A stretch of 64,000 nt of DNA from positions 1 through 64,000 of the forward strand of contig JAGGZT010000064.1 in NCBI GenBank assembly GCA_021161905.1, read 5' to 3'. The notes under the pieces were generated by a model that saw nothing but the letters and a program-made list of their open reading frames with translations, did no database searches and was not told the origin of the DNA. Positions 60,844-64,000 of this stretch are shown here, in pieces; the first letter of the stretch is position 1; the number at the start of each line of letters is the position of its first letter. This DNA is from Acidobacteriota bacterium. Lineage in GTDB: Bacteria; Acidobacteriota; B3-B38; Guanabaribacteriales; JAGGZT01. Both the position numbers and the translations under genes were made by a program.

Positions 60844-60872
60844 ATTTTAACTTATTTTGCAGGGAAGGTCAA
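60844..60872 (-). promoter_or_regulatory. Sigma70-type promoter of the lpxB-to-dnaE gene string
   Basis: Minus-strand TTGACC (60867-60872), 17-base spacer, TAAAAT (60844-60849), in the 80-base gap between the TonB-family stop and lpxB. No gap above 62 bases between genes follows until dnaE ends. Confidence 0.6.
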
Positions 60873-60884
60873 CTAAAAGGACAG

Positions 60885-61598
60885 TTAGAGCAGGCGGAAG
60901 GTGACGATTACCGAGAGATAGACGGGGACAGGCTTGCCCTCCTTGGTCCCTGGCTTGAACAACCATTGCTTCACCGCCTTTATCGCTTCCTCCTCAAAGC
61001 CCATATTCTTTATCGGGGTGTAAAGAACACGAAAATACTTCGCCTTCCCGTCAGTATCGATCACTGCCTCCAATATCACTTCTATTTCCTGATCGAACCC
61101 GATCCTCGCCTTTCTCGCCTTATCCGGATAATGGGGCATCACCTTCCTGATTAGAACCGGTGGGGTAATATTTCCTCCTACGGGATAGGCACCATAAAAC
61201 CCGCTTTTACCCTGCCCTTCAGGCGCATTGGGTATGCCGAATTCATAATTGAGATCACTCTCAAGGGTGGGGTTGTAGTCCAGGGCGTTTAGGGGAACAT
61301 AAGGTTCTGGCTCGTCTGGGGTAGGATCGGGAATGGGTATCTTCTTCCCCTTCTTTTTCGCCCTTACCGGGATCCCCTTTTTTGGGGGATTTGGTGGCTT
61401 TAGAAACTTGAGGGGACGCACCCCCACGATCTTCGGAGTTCGAGGACGATAGATCTTTGTTTTCCCCTCGGGGAATACAATGAGAAAGAGGAGGATATGG
61501 ACAATGAGAGACAGAAGTACCGCTATCCGAAAGGGTTTTTTGTCCCGACGTTCAAATAGATAGGGAAAACTTCTTTCAAGCTCCTCTTTCTCGGTCAT
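60885..61598 (-). CDS. TonB-family protein (TonB C-terminal domain)
   Basis: 237 residues. A cytoplasmic N-terminus of about 22 residues, one membrane helix (FRIAVLLSLIVHILLFLIVF), a proline- and lysine-rich linker (LKPPNPPKKGIPVRAKKKGK) and a C-terminal TonB domain (KVMPHYPDKARKARI, VILEAVIDTDGKAKYF, EEAIKAVKQWLFKPGTKEGK). Such proteins pass energy from the inner membrane to outer-membrane transporters. No exbB or exbD is near, so the motor must be elsewhere. Confidence 0.85.
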   Translation of the reverse strand: MTEKEELERSFPYLFERRDKKPFRIAVLLSLIVHILLFLIVFPEGKTKIYRPRTPKIVGVRPLKFLKPPNPPKKGIPVRAKKKGKKIPIPDPTPDEPEPYVPLNALDYNPTLESDLNYEFGIPNAPEGQGKSGFYGAYPVGGNITPPVLIRKVMPHYPDKARKARIGFDQEIEVILEAVIDTDGKAKYFRVLYTPIKNMGFEEEAIKAVKQWLFKPGTKEGKPVPVYLSVIVTFRLL

Positions 61599-61661
61599 TT
61601 TTCCTTCTGCTTTCGATTAACCTCCTTTTTGGCATCGATTTATATAATCCCCATTACAAAT

Positions 61662-61688
61662 TTTAACCCTTTCTTTCCTCGGGTTAAA
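61662..61688. repeat. Inverted repeat TTTAACCC-N11-GGGTTAAA in a divergent gap
   Basis: A perfect 8+8 dyad between the divergent TonB-family and GGDEF genes, 21 bases upstream of the -35 of the GGDEF promoter. A T-run follows five bases later on the plus strand, but no plus-strand gene ends here, so an operator is more likely than a terminator. Confidence 0.4.
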
Positions 61689-61709
61689 GGAGATTTTTTC
61701 TCTTTCCGG

Positions 61710-61738
61710 TTGACAAGGGCAAGATAAAGGGATAGAAT
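61710..61738 (+). promoter_or_regulatory. Sigma70-type promoter of the GGDEF gene
   Basis: Perfect TTGACA (61710-61715), 17-base spacer, TAGAAT (61733-61738). The start near 61745 gives a leader of about 36 bases with GGGAG ahead of the ATG at 61781. Confidence 0.7.
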
Positions 61739-61780
61739 TAGAAAAACTTATCATTCCTCCAGCAGGGAGAGTAGGTTTTT

Positions 61781-63202
61781 ATGAAGCGGAAGTATAAGGT
61801 AGCAGTGTCCTTATCGGATGATAATTATTTCTTTTCTCTTCTCGATTCTCTGTCAAAAAGGAAAGATTTTAACTTCATTTTTTTAGAAAAAATAAAGAAT
61901 ATTTTCCCCTCTTTGGGAAGGCGGAGTTTCGATCTCTTGTTGGTGGATATGACACACCTCTCCTCCGTCACTCCCCTCATCTTAGAAAGGGGAATATATG
62001 CCCCTCCGCTGATGGTTATCGCCGATAATATTGTTTCTCTGGAATTGGATGACTGCCCCCCTTGCATTGTTGACTTCCTTTGTCCTCCGTTTACAGAGAA
62101 TGAGTTTTTCTTCAGGGCAAAACTCCTTATTCACAACCAGAGTGAACTCCTTGCTGTAGTGGAGGAGAAGCGGGAGCTTGAGTTACTTTTGGAGATGAGC
62201 CAGCTACTTTCCTCCACCCTCCATTCAAGGGAGCTACTGCGCAACTTCGTTTCCCACCTCTCGCGAATCTTCAGGCTCGAGCGCTGCTCGATAATAAGGG
62301 TGGAACCGGAGGAGGGAAGAGCTACTATCGTAGTCTCCCAGGATAACCCCGAAGTGGAGGGAATGAGCCTTTCTTTAGAGAAATACCCAGAGTTACGGAG
62401 GGCTATTGAGACGAAGAAGATAGCCTTCGTCAGGGATGTAAGGAAGGATCGATTGATGGAGTCGGTGCTTGATAAATTCCCCGATCGAAAACCGAGGTCA
62501 ATCTTGGTTGTTCCCCTGATGGTGGGGAAGACAGGTTTGGGGACCCTCCTTCTTAGAGGGAGGAAAGTGCGCCAGCTCTTTACTGAACGGGAAGCCCGGG
62601 TTTTCGCCGCTTTGGCTAATATCGCGGGTCAGGTGCTCCTCAACGCCTCTCTCTACGAAACGCTTGAGAAGACCCACGCTAAGCTGGAGAAGCTCGCCAT
62701 TACCGATAGCCTAACCGGTGCCTGTAATCGGATGTATCTCTACTCTCGGTTGGAGGAGGAGTTCTATCAGGCGGTTCGTTATCGCCATCCCCTCTCCTGT
62801 CTTATGCTCGATATAGATAACTTCAAGGAGGTAAATGATAGATTCGGTCATTTGGTGGGGGATGCTGTTCTCAGGGAGTTTGTAATGTTTATCAAGGGAA
62901 ATATCAGAAAGGCGGATCTCTTTGCCCGCTATGGAGGGGATGAGTTTGTTATCCTTATGCCCCATATTGACCTCAGGGGAGCGCTGAGGAACGCAGACCG
63001 CATTCGAAAGAAGACCGCAGAGCATATCTTTTTAGAAAAAGAAGAAAGGGTGAAGGTCACCCTTAGCATTGGAGCTTCTTCTATCGGAGGTGTTACCCTG
63101 TCCAACCCTGAAGACCTGCTAAATTCCGCCGACGCTGCCCTCCTCGAGGCAAAAAGAAGGGGAGGCGATCAGATCGTCCCCTATGATGCGAATATGTGTT
63201 AA
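61781..63202 (+). CDS. Diguanylate cyclase with receiver-like, GAF and GGDEF domains
   Basis: 473 residues. Residues about 1-115 look like a receiver fold (DLLLVDMTHLSSVTPLILERG) ending in CPPFTENEFFFRAKLLI. A GAF domain follows (about 130-290: LLEMSQLLSSTLHSRELL, VVPLMVGKTGLGTLLLRG, LANIAGQVLLNASLYE). The GGDEF domain has ITDSLTGACNRMYLYSRLEE, LMLDIDNFKEVNDRFGHLVG and an intact RYGGDEF; RKAD five residues before GGDEF is an RxxD inhibition site. It makes cyclic di-GMP and should be feedback inhibited. Confidence 0.93.
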   Translation: MKRKYKVAVSLSDDNYFFSLLDSLSKRKDFNFIFLEKIKNIFPSLGRRSFDLLLVDMTHLSSVTPLILERGIYAPPLMVIADNIVSLELDDCPPCIVDFLCPPFTENEFFFRAKLLIHNQSELLAVVEEKRELELLLEMSQLLSSTLHSRELLRNFVSHLSRIFRLERCSIIRVEPEEGRATIVVSQDNPEVEGMSLSLEKYPELRRAIETKKIAFVRDVRKDRLMESVLDKFPDRKPRSILVVPLMVGKTGLGTLLLRGRKVRQLFTEREARVFAALANIAGQVLLNASLYETLEKTHAKLEKLAITDSLTGACNRMYLYSRLEEEFYQAVRYRHPLSCLMLDIDNFKEVNDRFGHLVGDAVLREFVMFIKGNIRKADLFARYGGDEFVILMPHIDLRGALRNADRIRKKTAEHIFLEKEERVKVTLSIGASSIGGVTLSNPEDLLNSADAALLEAKRRGGDQIVPYDANMC

Positions 63203-64000
63203 ATTATCACCTCTCCTTTAAGATGGGGTGAGGATAAGGGGAGAAGAGTACTTTCTTTTATCTTCAACTCGAGTTCCTTCTGGAGCTCCTCGAGTTCTTT
63301 ATGCATCTTTGTGAGGTTTAATTTCTCTTTTTTTGCGAGCTCTTCCTTTAGTTCGTTTAGCTTCTTTATCATCTCTTTTTCCACATCGTAGCGGTATATG
63401 CCCGGAGAGAAGAGCCCCTTTTCCCTTGGGTGAAATTCGAGGTTCTTTTTTATCTTCACCTTAAGAGTTATTCTTTTTCCCCGGCGGATTACGAGGAAGC
63501 TCAGCATTTCCTTATCTTCTGCCCGCTCTATCTCTGAAAGGAGATCGTCTATATCGGTTACTTCCTTTCCCCCTGCTTTTACAATTACATCTCCGGGTTT
63601 GAAGCCCGCTTCTTTGGCTGGCGAATCCTCATCTACCGCGAGGACCAATGCTCCCTTTTTTGTCTTGAAATAGGTGGCGAGTTCCGGATTCAGGGTGTAA
63701 ACTCTTAAACCTATCTTTGGTCGGAGGAAGAAGAGAAATGATCTACTTCTCCCTTTCTCCCTTACCATAGGCAAAGTGAAACGGTAATAGTCCAACCTCG
63801 AGGTCAGTTTGGCTTTGACGGTGATCCTTTTGCCCTTCCTGAGAAGCTCTATCTTTACCACTTGTCCCGGCTTGGTTCTTCGAAGCAGATAGGATAAATC
63901 ATCCGGTTCAAACACCTTTTCTCCGTTAAACCGAAGGATGACATCGCCTTTCTTGATCCCTGCTTTGGCTGCTGGGCTTTCCTTCCATACATTGGTTACC
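63199..64000 (-). CDS. PDZ-domain protein, C-terminal part (5' end beyond right edge)
   Basis: The frame is open from the window edge to the TAA at 63199-63201, 266 codons. Residues at the edge (ESPAAKAGIKKGDVILRFNG) are a PDZ loop, and a second PDZ lies further on (ALVLAVDEDSPAKEAGFKPGDVIVKAGG). The C-terminal ~70 residues are charged helices (KLNELKEELAKKEKLNLTK). Tandem PDZ domains suit an envelope protease such as an HtrA, or a scaffold; no protease domain is in view, so the type is open. The stop overlaps the convergent GGDEF stop. Confidence 0.8.
   Translation of the reverse strand, partial: VTNVWKESPAAKAGIKKGDVILRFNGEKVFEPDDLSYLLRRTKPGQVVKIELLRKGKRITVKAKLTSRLDYYRFTLPMVREKGRSRSFLFFLRPKIGLRVYTLNPELATYFKTKKGALVLAVDEDSPAKEAGFKPGDVIVKAGGKEVTDIDDLLSEIERAEDKEMLSFLVIRRGKRITLKVKIKKNLEFHPREKGLFSPGIYRYDVEKEMIKKLNELKEELAKKEKLNLTKMHKELEELQKELELKIKESTLLPLSSPHLKGEVII

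Overview
The window looks like chromosomal DNA from a rod-shaped, LPS-making (diderm) and probably strictly anaerobic bacterium. Lipid A and inner-core genes (lpxB, lpxK, an lpxL-type acyltransferase, kdtA, two heptosyltransferases, heptose activation, msbA) show an outer membrane. mreBCD-mrdA-rodA shows a rod shape. The oxygen-labile 2-hydroxyacyl-CoA dehydratase activase family points to anaerobic life. RemA, YicC and omega together with LPS genes, plus Gld-type ABC and DUF4340 proteins, fit Acidobacteriota, Aminicenantota or a similar deep candidate phylum. This placement is an inference from gene content only. No rRNA, tRNA, CRISPR array, insertion sequence or prophage was seen.

Layout. 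1-3507 is an AT-rich restriction-modification island on the minus strand: a nuclease-methylase fusion, an unrecognised winged-helix accessory protein, and an hsdS cut by the window edge. 3516-7169 (minus) holds a GAF-GAF sigma54 activator with a DUF72 protein and a metallo-beta-lactamase-fold hydrolase. Divergent from it, behind a well-formed -24/-12 promoter and two upstream dyads, lie the two activase genes (7439-11787). 11781-14622 (minus) holds a DUF4382 lipoprotein, a holin-like membrane protein and a PpiD-like chaperone. 14781-26798 (plus) is a cell-shape operon headed by a FecR-domain protein, then a radical SAM/DUF2344 protein, RNase G and an asparaginase.

26785-34224 (minus) is a tightly overlapping inner-core LPS operon. 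34295-37736 (minus) has endonuclease V, a C-terminal processing protease and an O-antigen ligase-like protein. 37882-38951 (plus) is tatAC. 39000-45612 has a degenerate metallophosphoesterase, Maf and a Gld-type ABC system with DUF4340. From about 60870 down to 46751 (minus) runs a near-continuous gene string: lpxB, msbA, yicC, remA, gmk, rpoZ, coaBC, udg, priA, guaA, dnaE; accA follows. The right end has a TonB-family protein, a GAF-GGDEF diguanylate cyclase and a PDZ protein running off the edge.

Main points for a second look: (i) the fused R-M gene with its unknown partner; (ii) the sigma54 circuit facing the activase genes; (iii) hsdM, dnaE and coaBC each broken by the apparent loss of one base in an A-rich spot, with the activase pair possibly a fourth case; (iv) a PriA without recognisable helicase motifs; (v) an lpxK that seems to start at CTG; (vi) a radical SAM gene that may be leaderless.
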